A stretch of DNA of 64,000 bases from Sinotaia quadrata. Taxonomy: Eukaryota > Mollusca > Gastropoda > Architaenioglossa > Viviparidae. Below, piece by piece: positions 12,301 through 27,300 of this stretch. The notes below the pieces were generated by a model that saw only the letters and a list, made by a program, of their open reading frames with translations, had not been told where the DNA came from and ran no database searches. Location of the stretch: NCBI GenBank assembly GCA_028829895.1, contig CM054181.1, forward strand, positions 13,359,001 to 13,423,000, given 5' to 3'. Each line of letters begins with the position of its first letter. Positions within the stretch are counted from its first letter, which is position 1. Made by a program: the position numbers and the translations under genes.

Positions 12301-15300
12301 TATCAATCTAACATATGATGCATGATTGTTCACTAGGTAATATAAGCATACTTCTGCCATAAATTTGTATGCAAGTGAGGCACAGTAAAATCAATGTACA
12401 TATGAAAGGTATATTTCTTGCAGCTGACCATTGCTGTGCCGTTTTGGCTTGTCAACAAATCAGGACTTCCATTAGTCTTTCGTCAGGAAGGCTCTCGAGC
12501 AGATGCTGCTGGACAATTTGAAGAACATGAACAGGCACGGAGTGTCATGCCACTGCTCTTCAGCTTTTCTGATCATGATGAGCCGTCTTTGTAAGTAGAT
12601 GCTTAACCCCTGTGCAGTGTCATTTTGATTATTATTAGACAGAGGCCTACATTTTACCTTCAACAATAAAACAGTGAACACATTTGTTTCATTAACATTT
12701 TTAATGATTAAAAATGTTGAGAATCCACACATAATGAAGATTTATCCAGATATGGAGGAAAACATTAATTGCTACAGTTATTTCCCTGTCATTTTATCAT
12801 CACTTTTATATTCTTTTGTCACTGGCATAGTTTTGGACGGTTGTTTTCAGAGGGTTTTTTTTTTAATTTTTTCTCCCCTGATAATTCTTTCACATTGCAG
12901 TGTGAAAGACTGTTTGTATCATAACTTTGCATTCAGCACAGGTAATTCAACCATAAAACATCAGTTTCTCATCAAATCTATTGTGAATGGAGTTTTATTA
13001 AAGTATGTGATATTACTCTTTGATAAAACAATTATTAATAATAATTACTTATTTAATGTACTATAAAATTACATTTTATACTAAATGTATAATATCCAAG
13101 CAAGGAAAGTTCACAAATACAAATATATGTGTAACTACTTAATTCTGAAGGTTTACAGAAGTGTTAATTTTTGTTTCTGTATTGAATGGTTTTTTGTTCT
13201 TGATATAGATATATTGTTCTTCTTATAATAAATATATAAGGTTATTGATACAACATAAGATTTTGCATAAATGAATTCTATTTTCTTTTTGGCTCAAAGA
13301 AAATCTCATCCCAATACTCCTAATGCATCAAGTATTGATACTACACAAATCTTGTCATTAGTGCACTTAAACCATCAGGCTGGAGTGAAAGAATATTCCT
13401 CAAAGGATATTCTATCTTCCAGGAATTTCCATAGATCCTGGACAGCCTCACAGTTATTTTGCCTTGAATCCAACTCTTGGATTCAGAAAAAAAAATAGCA
13501 GACAATTCAGCATCTGAACTATATATAAAATTTGCATTTAATTTTTGCAGCAGGAATATTATTACAGGTAAAAGAAGAAAGGAAAAACTGTGCCACGTGT
13601 GAAAAAATACAAAGGCAGATTACTTATGAATATATGAAACTAATGATTATAATTACCACTTTCTCTCTGTCCTCATTTATGCACAGGGCAATAAAAATAC
13701 ATCATGAATTCAGAAAGTTAACAAAAAATCAGAGTTTAACTTAACACTATTTTAAATACAAACCTTGACTGAGAAAGAGTAAAATAATGATAATAATATA
13801 TGGATTTAACTTATTAATGACTTTTGACATTGTTTTGGACCAAGCAGGGACATTTAGTTGTTCTTGTTTAACCCCTTTAATTCATCCCTGACTAAAACTC
13901 ATCCAATAAAGATTTTTTTTGCATAATGGGAAGCTCATTTTTACTCTTAATAACAAATATTCATCAAATCAGTGCAACTGTTTTGACCAACCTTCCATAA
14001 AAATAGAATGATGAACTAAATACCATTTTCTCTATTGATTTCATTATCATGATTTATCATTTAATACCATAACAGAATGCAGTTAATTCTTTAATATATT
14101 TCAATTCTGGCTAAATTTTAGTATTAACATTGTTTGCATGCTAACATTATTGCAAATCTAATTGTTTGTATGTCTATGGTGAATTTTCAGAATGTTGTAA
14201 ACGTGCTAAAGGGGCTACAAAGGGTAGTGACATTCTGCAGTAAAGATTGTTTAACATAAAGTCTGTCATGTCTGATTGTACATTTATAACCATAGCTTTA
14301 TTAACATTTGAATTGACCTCACTGTCAGTGCATGCTTACTTTTGATGCTATAAGTCGTTATTATTTAGCATAAATAACATTGGCCACTCTTGCTGATTAA
14401 TACACATTTTTGCACATCTTTCTCACCATTCTTATTTTTTATCAGTATTATATATTCAATGAGGAAAATATTTCTGTAGTAACTGCAATGGGAGCTGTTT
14501 AATATAATGTCCTTATAATATATTTCAGCCAAGGAGCATATGAATTGATGGATTTGTAAGTGCTGACCGGTTATGAATGTGAATTTATATATTGAAGTGT
14601 GTGTTATGTATGCAGTGGTTCATTTAATAATTCCTTTTTAATTTTAAAAGCATTTGGATTTCATTGTGCTTTGACTAACATTGATTTGTTGGGTGTGTAA
14701 CATTATATTCAGTAGTTTGAATTTTTTATTTGTTTTATATCATGTGTAGAATTTTAAAAATATGTATATTATTATATTGCACTTTTCTAATTAATGATTA
14801 CATATATATAATATGCTTTTACATATTTTGATTTAAAGCATAACTTCACAAGATTTCTTTTCTCTTTTATTTATCTGTAAGAAGTCTGAGGCATGATTAT
14901 ATTAATCATTTATTGATAATTTTATTTGAAAAGTTTATGCAAAGCATGCAAGAAGTACATTTATTTGCATAATCATATTTGATGCAAATATGCATGTCTA
15001 GTTTGTGATGATTTGAATGTAATTTTTCTACACAAAACTTTTACCGCTAGAAGTCTGCAGAATTAAATCAGTATTATTAATGTACATCTAGCAACAAAGT
15101 TTAGGCTTACTTTAGTTTGCAAAGATCACTGCTCAACAAAATTAATCTTTTTGTTTGTTTGTTTGCTCATAGATCTGCCTCTGCTCGCTTGTACAACAGT
15201 ATAATGTTTGGGATTTAAAGTTTGTGTTAATGCCTGTGGCTTTTTGCAATTAACAGCTAGTAAATAAAAAAATAAGATATATTCTATAATATTATTTTGT

Positions 15301-18300
15301 TGTCATTTTATATTGTTATGGTATTTTTTCTGCTTTTGAAATAGATTTTTGGTCTGAAAGGGAATAAGAAATTTATATTTTGAGTTATTTTGATCTAGCC
15401 TGCATAACTCTTAACAATGACAGTAAAACATTCCATGTAGCCCTCCTACTGACTATCACACCCAGCATGACTGTTTTGAATTGAACATTTGCTCAGCTTG
15501 TGACATATTGTAGGGGTGAATGTCATATTGTGTGCCAGTTACTATAATAATGCACAACCATATATGATTGAACAGTCTTTCTATTTGTGACATATTGCTG
15601 GGGTGAGTACTGCCATGATATTGTATCGCATTGCCAGTACAATGCACAGTCTGAACCATCAGCTATCCCTGCAGTATTGAACTAACACATATCAGTTGCA
15701 TTTTACAAATGGATAGAACATTTCTTCTTATTCTAGACATTATTCATATGTTTGTATGACATATGTTTAATCAAGCATACTTCCAAATCAGATAGCTAAA
15801 TTATGTTGGCTGTATGCTAAGTGCTGAACAGATATCACCAGATGAGAAAAAAAATTATGAAACAGCATATATACCTCCTCCTAAATCCTAATGTTATGCC
15901 CATTGTGATTGCAAGCTTGGGCATGATCTTAAAACCACACCATTTCCAAATCTGAATGTTCTTCAGAATTTCATTTACTTGAAAAGTTTCAGCCGAATAT
16001 TTATGACAAGGTCATAGTTGTCATTAACCAGAAGTTCTTTCTTATGTCAGTATTTGTGGCCTTAGCTCATGTCTGAGCTGTGAGGTGAAAGAGGACTAAT
16101 GATAGTACACAGTGCCACAATTCATTTTCACATTTCCCCAACTAATATGTCACATTGCTTAAAGAACACTTTTCATTTCAAGAAGGCATGCACTTTGATT
16201 TTTAAAAAAACAAATATAGAAATTAGGGAAGACCTAAAATGTAGTTTCAGGAAGAGGAGAAACATTTTATTTAGTTAAAGCTTTTTCTATAGCTCATTAT
16301 TTGATTAAAGTACATATTTCTGTCCTTTATTCATCAAGTGTTACAGTTTATTCTATGGATCATTATATTATTATTATGGCAAATTGTTTTTTTAAAGTCA
16401 TATTTGGTATTCATGAAATTTAAACATTTAGTTATATTTCGTATCCATGAGATTTAAACTTAATTTAATATTTAATACTGATTGTCATATTGATTTATTT
16501 TCAAAACTTAAAATTACTTTCAAATAAAACACATGCACACACACACACACACACACATGTTCCAACCATTCACAACTCACGTACATAATATGCACGTTAC
16601 ACTATCAGTATATTTTGTGTAATTGTAAATATGTGATGCTGTCTGGGAAAACCCAGCTAAAGTGAAAAAATTCAAAAGTGGTTTTTTTTATAATTTATTA
16701 AAGTTCATAATCTCATGTTTATTTTTAAAATAACATTTTAATTTATGTCAGATAATTTTTTTTCACTATACATACCTCCCTGGAAATCAAAAGGGAGTAA
16801 ACCTCTACAAATGGCTGTAGCGCAAAATCAGTTTTAGCGACTAGCCTGGTTTTCCTAGACAGCAAATCATATCCTCTGCAGCTACAAGCATACCCAAACA
16901 TAAATAAGTTTGCAACAAATTGTATTACACTTGTATAAATACTGGTAATATATTCATTTATATACAGTAATCTATAGTGCATGTGTGTGTAGCAAGATCA
17001 TACTTTTGTAAACAATGTATATGCATATGTATAATGATATTTATGCCTATGTACCCTACATAATGACAAAAATATGATCCACATAATGACAATTATGCCC
17101 ACATGCCCTACATAATAACAATTATATGATCCACATAATGACAGTTATGTCTATATGCCCTACATAATAACAACTATATGATCCACATAATGACAGTTAT
17201 GTCTATATGCCCTACATAATGACAATTATATCCCAACTCGGGGATTGCAAGTAAAGAGTCACCTGATACATTTGTACCTTACAGCGTAATGAACATTTTT
17301 ATTAATTCTGAGTTTTAAAAACAAAATTAATTTTAAGTTAAAATGTGATAAAACAAAGCTGTCAGAAGTTACAGATAGTTAACTATGACCCAAGGTCACA
17401 AATAAATAGGTAAGACCTGTGTATAAAAGAGAAAATGTTATTTCATATTACTGCTGTAGTCATTTTTCATTTTGTTTTTGATTTGTGAATGGTTTTGTGC
17501 ATCACAAATAGTATAACATTAGCTTACCTGTAATACACTAGCTAACCTGTAATACACTGTCACAAATAGTATAACATTAGCTTACCTGTAATACACTAGC
17601 TAACCTGTAATACACTATCACAAATAGTATAACATTAGCTTACCTGTAATACACTAGCTAACCTGTAATACACTATCACAAATAGTATAACATTAGCTTA
17701 CCTGTAATACACTAGCTAACCTGTAATACACTATCACAAATAGTATAACATTAGCTTACCTGTAATACACTAGCTAACCTGTAATACACTATCACAAATA
17801 GTATAACATTAGCTTACCTGTAATACACTAGCTAACCTGTAATACACTATCACAAATAGTATAACATTAGCTTACCTATAATACACTAGCTAACCTGTAA
17901 TACACTATCACAAATAGTATAACATTAGCTTACCTATAATACACTAGCTAACCTTTAATACACTATCACAAATAGTATTATTGTAATGTACCTTTAATAT
18001 TCTAATGTTTTTTCAGTTTATGCTGATAAACAGACACCAGCTAATCTAACTAACATACATTTAATTTTATTTAAAGTTATTTGTGTTTGGAATGCAGGTA
18101 ACATATTAGTGTCATCCTTGGTATATAGCATAGATATTACTTTGGGAATTGCTTTTCATAATCACAATAGTTAAGACTTTTGTGTGCTTTGGAATTAGTT
18201 TTCATAATTACAGTCCTTATTAAGATTGTGTGCTTTTGAATAATTCTTAGTTTTAAAATGAACACATTATCATTAACCTGGCTTACCTTTATACATATTT

Positions 18301-21300
18301 TTGTTTCCTGATTGTTTGTCAGAATATGTTATTAAGGTCATATTTTGATGTAGTTAAGTGACTGTAGGTAAGCACATTACTGTGGAGATTGTAGATTATT
18401 GTATATTCAAGAAGATATGAGATTCGAAATGAACACATCACGTATGTGTATATTCAAGGAGAATTTGTGAGATTCGAAATGAACACATCATGTATGTGTA
18501 TATTCAGGGAGAATTTGTGAGATTCTAAATGAATACATTATTATTCAGTATGATTTCAAGGGAAGGTGATGATCCTAGTTAAATTGAGACCTCTGTTATA
18601 GGTATTCTGAAACATTTTGAGATAAATAATCCTATCAATTCTGTCTGTAATATTTTAAAAATTGTTAGTGTCTAGAATTATAAAATCTTGTCACTGCGAT
18701 CAAACCATAGCATATTTAATGTCAGCAAGATCAAGTCTTGAATTCAAGATAATTGAGATCAAGTGCATATTTGTTTTGGTTCTTTTAGTGATTAATTACT
18801 CCTTTTTTTTTTAACCCAAATATATGGAATTAATATAATGATATAAATAATCTAAATAATCATGTTTTAGGGTTATGATAAATGCATACTTAAGTTTAAG
18901 GACATTTGTCTCATGCTTTCAGTTTCACACTTCTACAATTACCAACATGATTTTCTTTTATCAAATAATTAAAGTGTTGAATACATTTTTTTCTTCATTC
19001 TTGCACTATATTCTGTCCTTGGAATGCATTCACAATACTTACTTGTTTCCTCCAAAATATTAGAACCTTACTAACAGTTATTTTGTCATTATTTTCTTTT
19101 AAGGATTCAGATGCGGGTTGGCAAATCAGTTCATGGCACAAATGCAATGCCACAGTGGTAAGCTTTTGAATTTATTGACAGATTCACTCATGTAGTGAAT
19201 TTTTTAGAGTTATTTATATTTTTTATAGGTCATCATGATGTAGTCTTGCATATTTTTTTTTAATGAAATCAATATAAGATTGAAAATTGCTTTTTACAAA
19301 CAATTACAGAATTTGGGTGAAGATTTGAATTGAATTAAAATGTCTATTTACTGAATATATGACATGAAAATACATATAATTCATGTATTCATCAGGCCTG
19401 TGTCAAGATAGAGGGGTGGGTGGTGAGGTAATAGCTGAAATTGAGGAGTCAGACAATAATTAAGAGCTCAAAATTTGAATTCTCAGACTAGACTCTGTAA
19501 TTTTCTTAACTCAGGATTGTCTTGCATAGTATGTGAGAATCTGGGATGTTGAAAAAGTTAGTTATATCTACAGTTTTGTAGATATTTTTTGTTTCTATTT
19601 TTTAAATTATATTTTAGTATTAATTAATATAAATAACAAATTCAAATTGTTAATATTATTTAAAGTTTTCTATTATTTGCAGCATGTAAAACAGTGCAAA
19701 CTTACCAAAGCTTTTGAGCTGACCTATTTTAAGTCAGAAACATTATTAATTTTCATTATTAAATCCTTAGAATAGTTTAGTGTAGGATTGTGATTGTTAT
19801 TGAGTAACAATTTATATCAAGCTCTATAGAAAAGAAATACTCTTTAAGAAAATGTACAGTATTTAATATATAATATATTGTTCTAGTTAGGTAACAGATT
19901 TGATGCAGTACACTGCTCAATGACATGTCTCAAACATTCGTTGAACATAATGGGATGCACTTCTCTGCAGATTTATCTCTACACTTTCCCACATTTATCA
20001 TTCCACTCTTGTTGACTTTATTTTGTTTCTATCAGGTGCCATCGCTTTTCTCTGGATGGTGGGATCGCCATGCGAGCGCTACATGTTTCTCCTCGCACAA
20101 ATAGGCCGGATTGGTTAGTAGAGTTTCAAACACAGATTCGACATCAACTCTTGCTAACCATTGTTAACTCTGTACAGTAAGTGATATATGTTATATGGAA
20201 AACTCTGATCTCCTAGGAGTTTTCTTCTCATTGGGATTTGGGTGTCAGACTGTGTAAGCCTTTCCTTAAACCAGTCAAACACCATTCCTTGACCTGCTTG
20301 GAAGTATGATGGTGATTTTTATTTTTAAATTTTGACAGACATGACATTTATCTTATTTCCTCTTAATGTAGCTCTATGGTTTTTAACAGTTTATATTTCC
20401 TAGTAGAGAACTCTTTATTATCATTAATTTACCATCGTTATTTCCCTTGTTAGTACATTTATTAATTTTCCTTTACATTAAAGGCTGTTCAAGGCCTTAT
20501 CTTTGTTTCATTAATTTGCTTATTTCCCTTGGCTTTAAAGCTCTCATTATTTATTGACAAATCTTTCCATTAATTTGTTCACTTCCCTTTAAAGCCTGCT
20601 TATTTCCTCATTTCTTCTTTGCTGACATACTTTTGCATTCATTTTTTTTATTTACCATAAAGATTCTCATGTCTTACCTTGCTTTCACACCTTCTTCTAA
20701 TTAATTTGCTTATTTCATTTCAAGGCTTCTCATGTCCTCATTCTTACTTTGCTGACATCTTTGCTTATTTCTTTTAAAGGCAGCGTGATGTCATTCTTTT
20801 CTGACATCTAATTACCATATGAACCTTGCATGGCATCACACAAATTTTTCATTTGTTCTTGACAGATATATTTTGTAAATGGATTGTGAATTTTCTTGGC
20901 AATGAGCAATGTTTGTGATGTAATAAAAATTCCAGATTTAATAATTTTGTTATTAATATTACAATAAAAATCTTGGCCAAAATGAGCATGATGCCAGATG
21001 ATAGATATTATTATTTCCCTTGGAATGTCTTTAAACCGTTTGTCATAATTTGGGCACCTAGAGTGTGAAATGTTTACTCTAGCTTGGTACAATCTTTAAT
21101 TTGTATAAACTACAGGGCATCTTTTTTAAGTCTTGAATGGTGTGAGTGAATTTTCCTCGCTTTATGTCGTGTTTCACCAATTTGCTCTATTTTCTGTCTG
21201 CACATTTAATTCATCCTCACTGTTTGCATTTAGATCAAAGCACTATTTGCAGCAAAATCTAACAATTGTGTTTTTCCTTTTTATTTATTTAATTTTATAA

Positions 21301-24300
21301 TTAGGCAGAAAGCTAATTTAGCCCCATATGTTCCTACTTTTGTTGTTGTTGAAGATATGCTCTTCAAATTCTAAATTTGTTTAATTTGTACATTATTTTT
21401 TCAGTGCTTTAATATTTTATTTTTAATAACAGTGGAACTCATTTAATATAGTTTGTTTCGATCCTGTACATTAGTTTTAGCAGAACAAAATCTAATAATA
21501 AAGTAAATTAAAATCTCTGTTTAATAGCTGTTATGAATTGCCGTGTTTAATTTAAGTAAATTTAACTGAATTGAACTCTTAATTTTACAGTGTAATTTGT
21601 AGATTTTGTGCACCTCATTTTCTGATTTTTCTTTTTTTTTTTTGATACAGGGTATACAACATTGGCATTCAGGTGAAACCTGGTAGGGGGCGTTACCACG
21701 ACACCAAAATTGTGACCTTTGCTCCAAGATTTGAGATTGACAACCAGTCTAAATGGAAACTGGCCATTGCACAGAAACATACTACTGAGAAAGAAGTAAA
21801 TTTCCTCTTGTACAAATGCATGCATGTATAGCATTTGAAATTTTCTATTCGTCACAGATAGTGATCACTATATTTTCCAAAGTAATAAATTATTGCTATA
21901 ATCTTGTTATGTGTAAGTGAGTAATTTAAGTTGGCCTTACAGACTATGAGAAAAATATCTCCTAATGCAGAGAAATGGGTTGGAATATATTGACTCTTTT
22001 TCTCTTTAATTTTTAATATTTTTTTTAAACTGATTTTAAAAGGATACTGGGGTTTTTTTTTAATGTTAATTAAAATATTTATTTTTTATTAATATTATTT
22101 ATTTTCATCACCTTCATACCTCTGTAAAAGGAAAAATTATATGCAGAGTCATTTTGTGAAAATGAGAACTAGTATATTTTCTCTTTGTAATTTGGTACAA
22201 TATATCATCTTTTAAATCAGTGTCCCTAGGAAAAAATCAGATAGGTGGTTAATGTAGGCAGTTCCTGATGTAGCTGTGAAAATGAGAACTACTGTATTTT
22301 CTCTTTGTAATTTGGTACAATATATCATCTTTTAAATCAGTGTCCCAGTTATGGAAAAAATCAGATATGTGGTTAATGTAGGCAGTTCTTGATATAGTTG
22401 ATGGATTTCTTTCCTTTCAATTGTATGGTAGCAGATTTTAGCATAATTATATGTGGTAAGACATAATGTTGAAATAAAACTTTCAAACACTTCTCAATGA
22501 TTTTAGCAGGGAGCTAGTCCAGTGACAGATGAATATCTGTCAGCCTTGCCTCATTGCAAACTTCCCTTCCACTGGCCAAGAGTGGACCTAGACCAGTTGT
22601 TGTGTATCAAGATTGTGGACCCTGAAAAACATCCTACTTGCCGTTGGTCTGGTGGTTTTCACATTGATCGCGTCGACGCCTTTCACATCAACATGAGGTG
22701 AGAGATATGTTCGTGTGTATTGCTGGCATACATTATTCCAGTGTTTATTGTATGCATAAAATTAAAGTGAAAAAGATAGTCCCTTTAATTCGATGGGATT
22801 GTGATCCATGAAAAGATGGTTGAATCTTAAAAATCCATCGTCAGTGATCATTTTTGTATCGTTGCATGTTGTGTGGTATGCATCAAAGAAAAATATTACT
22901 TATTTCTTTCTTATATTAAAATAATTAAAATATAGCTGCATAGAATAAAGTTCACCTTGGTATCTGAGCTTCTTAATGCAAGCAGTGAGATAATGAGACA
23001 ATTGAAGTGTATTATTTACTGGATTTTAAATGAGGCCATACATCTTTACAATTTCTAGTGCTTTTAATTTGAAAAAAATAATTAATTCACTCCCCTAGTT
23101 AACAGCATCTAAAAGCTCACACATACTGTTAATAGCATCTAGAGAACTCAGGCCCACACTTAACATCAAGAAAAAATATGTCCACAGTTAATAGCGATTA
23201 AGAGAGCTCATGCCCACAGTTAGCATAAAGAAAGATTATGCCATGGGGATCTCTCCTAATGCAGCATCTCTTAATACTCTTAATAATATCTTAATAATCT
23301 CTGAAGACAGTTTGGAAAGACAGAAACATCTCAGTTAGCTCAAAGATCAGACTGATGTGCTCCTTGGTTGTATCTGTATTTTTATATACCTGTGAATTAT
23401 GTACCCTCACAGTGGATCTTGAAAGGAATATACAAGCTTCTGAAATGAGATGCTTTCGAAGGTTGCTTGGCATTTTGTATAGAGATCGTGTCACGAATGA
23501 GGAAATGGGAAACAGAATTAGGCAAGCCATTGGACCCTATGAGAGCTATTGGCCATTGTGAAAAAATGCAAAATGAAATGGTATGGGCGTGTCACATGAT
23601 CAACAAGGCTTTCCAAGACAATCATGCAAGGTACTGTGCAAAGGAGGGCGAAGGAGAGGAAGACAGAGGAAAAGATTAGAGGATAACATCTCAGAGTGGA
23701 CAGGACTGAAACTGAGCAATACAATAAGATTAGCAGAGAACAGAATAGAATGGAGGAAACTGGTTTCATGTCATCAGTGGTGTCCCAATGGTCGACAAGA
23801 CTAAGAGGATGGATGGACGGACGGACGGAGGTAGGAAGGAATTGTCCATAAAATCAAAGAAATGCTGTTGCTGCTGATGATGATGGTATCATTGATATCT
23901 TGCCATAACAAACTTACAAACCTTTGTACATGTATAGATTAAATGGTGAATTGATTTTGCCCATCTTGCCTATAGTTAATTTTGCAGTAAGCATTCACAC
24001 CTGTAAAGTTGTAACTCCACTTTGTGTCGCATTAACTTTATGTGTTAGTGCATCCAGACCTTGCAGTGACTATATATAAGTACTGTATTGCTTGTGAATA
24101 TGTAGTAGTTCTCATCCTTGCCTCTCTTGACAGAGAGGAAAGTGGGAAGTGCCTCTTGCTGAAAGTGGAGGTAGTGCTTCAAGGTCCTACATTCTTCGTT
24201 GTCTTTGCTGACGCGGACATCATGCCTCCTCCCTTCAGAATCGACAACCTTACAGAGGTGAGTCAGTTTTGAAAGGAATTTTCCTATGCAATGTTAAGAT

Positions 24301-27300
24301 TCCAGCACTAAATATTGCAATTTATTTTACCATTTATTTGCATAGAGTATATTTATTCAAATTTATTTTATGAATTTGCACATATTTGCAGTAGAAAGCT
24401 TGAATAAAAGTGGGTACAACATTTTGTTTGGGGCTGTTTATACTTGTTTGCAGTATACAATATTCCTGTCTAGAAGACATGCTTTGAAGTCAGAACATTA
24501 CTTCCATTTGAGAGATTTCATTACTTATTTGTTCCAGTAAATTCTTTCTCAGATAAAAATTTTATGAAAGTCACTAAGGTAATTGCTTTTTAAAATTTAT
24601 GAGATTTGGGGGATTCAAACCTTTGTTGACTTTATGGTTTTGTAATTGGGTCACATTGCACAATTCAGGTATGTTGTATTTTGAATGGTTATTGTTTTGT
24701 ATTTGTTAATTTTTTAACGAATATTGGTTGTATGCAGGTTCATGTAAGTTTAAAGAAAAGCTAATATGTACTTTATCATTGATAGTGAATTATGAGTGAA
24801 TTTCCATGAGAAAATATAATTATTAAAAATATTGTACACAATCTATTATTTTACCAGTAACCCTGCTAAAATTAGTACTTTCTATGCAGTTATAAAGGCT
24901 ACTCCTTCACACCACTTATCAATTAGTGACAATTGTGAAGTAAAAATGTCATATGCAGATACTTTTTTTAAAATCAGAAGTTTGTGCCTCAGTAGTAGTG
25001 TAGTGTATGCACAAATATACAACATTTTATGTGTCCTTTTGTCACTTTGCAAAGAAACAGAATAATTTAATTCTATCACACCAGCTACAGATAAAAAAGG
25101 AATAAGTGTCACTTAATCTATTCTCAGTGTGCAATGAGAGATTTTTTCTTATTGGCAGCTCTAACTGATGCAATACTTTGACTATTCCCCCCCCCCCCCC
25201 ATAGATGCACAGTGTTTTTCTAACTGATGCATTGCTTTGACTATATTCTCCTGTATAAGCACAGTTTGTTTTCCTGATGCAGTGATTTGACTGTTTTCTC
25301 CAGTGGATAGCACAAATTGTTTTCTTAACTGATACAGTGCTTTGACTATTTTTCCCCATAGAGCACATATTGTTTTCCTAACTGAAGCTGGTAGACGTAT
25401 GGATATTTTAATTTTGATTCATGGAATGGTATCTAAATTCCTTTTGAAACTAATGCTATCTCTAGATTAAGTTTTGAAACTAATGATATCTAGACTTCCT
25501 TTTGAAACTAATGGTATCTAGACTTCCTTTTGAAACTAATGTTATCTTGATTCACTTTTGAAACTAATGGTATTTAGACTCCCTTTTGAAACTAAAAGTA
25601 GACTCACTTTTGAAACTAACGGTATCTAGACTCACTTTTGAAATTAATGGTATCTAGATTTCCTTTAGAAATTAATGATATCTATTCACTTTTATAATAT
25701 ACTCCTTTTTTGAAACTAATGGTATCTAGATTAACTTTTGATTAACTCCCTTTTGAAACTAACAGTATCTAGATTCACTTTTAAAACTGCAACAATGTAG
25801 ATTCTTACAATAGAAAGTTTTTTTCTCATGCTGGCTTTTGTGAAACACAAAGGTAGGAATTTGTTTGTTTTGTCAAAAGATGTATGGAAAATTCAGTGGG
25901 ATTTGTTTCATTTCAGAATGTTTCAATTTAAAATGACTAATGATTAAAAGTGTTATAATTTAGGATTATGTGATAGAGTGGGGAAATTTTGATTCTTACC
26001 ACTGTGACCATATTTCTGAATTTATTTACTCCATATCTGGGTTTGGTTTGCAATAGTGAATCAGGATAGATTTGAGCATTATAACAAAATTATTTTGTTT
26101 TCAGAAAATGGCAACTTAAAATGACTGTAGATTGAAAATATAATTTTGAGTATATGATATTTTATTTTAAAAGTTGTGTATGTTATTTTTTCAGAATGTT
26201 ACAGATGTTATATTCTTAATTTACTGTCATTTGATCCAAATGAGACTGGTTCATCTGCTTATTTATATTAAAAGATTACATTATGCCAACCTCTGACACA
26301 TTCTCTTACAGTTTAGTTAATAATTTTGTTTTTAAATTGTCTAATAATTTCTTAATTAAAATACCAACTATTTAAAATCTGTTCTTAATTATCCTTATTT
26401 TTAAAACTTATTTTAACATAATAATAACTGAGCAAAATATGTGATATAGTGATGTTATGTTAAAAAACATTAACTTAACCACCAAGAGAATAACAAGGTG
26501 ATCAGAGCTCTAAAAGAAATAAGTGAAATTGCCAAAACGTTTTTTAAAAGATTTTCCATTAAAATTTAATATGCCATTTACCTGACAGAATATGACTGCA
26601 AATATATGTGAACTGGCAAATAAAAAGATCTTTTATTCATTTTCATTTTGAGGTTTACAGTGAGATTTTGCCATTGTCCTTTACTTTGTTGTTCTTTTTA
26701 TTTTAATATCTTTTATGCTGTTTTTGCTTCATAGTTAACAGTTCGCTACCACCAGGCTGGAATAACAGATGACAGGCTCAAAGCATTTTTGCCTCCACAT
26801 TCTAACAGTAATTGTTTTGTTTTTGAAATACTGATATTAAACAGTACTTTTATTGATAGATATGTGTGTGCATGCACGTCTGTGTGTTTTTTCAATGCGT
26901 GCGCACTTGTGTGTGGTGTTTACAAGCTTTTGTGCATATGAAAGATTTTGTTATTTAAATTATTGTAAATTTTGTTGTTCATATAAATTTATATTAATGT
27001 TATTTTATTTCAAAATATTAACTTACATTTTTTATATATTGAAAGAAATACTATTAATTGTTTTATTTATGGCGGAAAAAAGCATTAGTTTACTTTTAAA
27101 AATTAAATAAGGTGGTTTTTTTCAAGAATATTTTTCTTGTGTCCCCAAATAACCTCCTTTGTTTTCTGGAGTCTCTTTTTAGGGGTAGATAATCAGAGCT
27201 AAGGTACATGCATTAATAATTAATCATATAAGTATTGAGAGGGAAATAAACAGAACTAAGATATTTGTGCCAAGTAAATAAACATAGAATTGATAGATAC

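Noticed and set aside
12674..13066. 130-codon ORF downstream of e8
   Set aside because: Composition typical of intron (Ile/Phe/Leu-rich), no acceptor/donor pair and no homology recognised.
17503..17966. CRISPR-like regular repeats
   Set aside because: Units are contiguous 58-bp tandem copies without unique spacers, in a eukaryotic intron.
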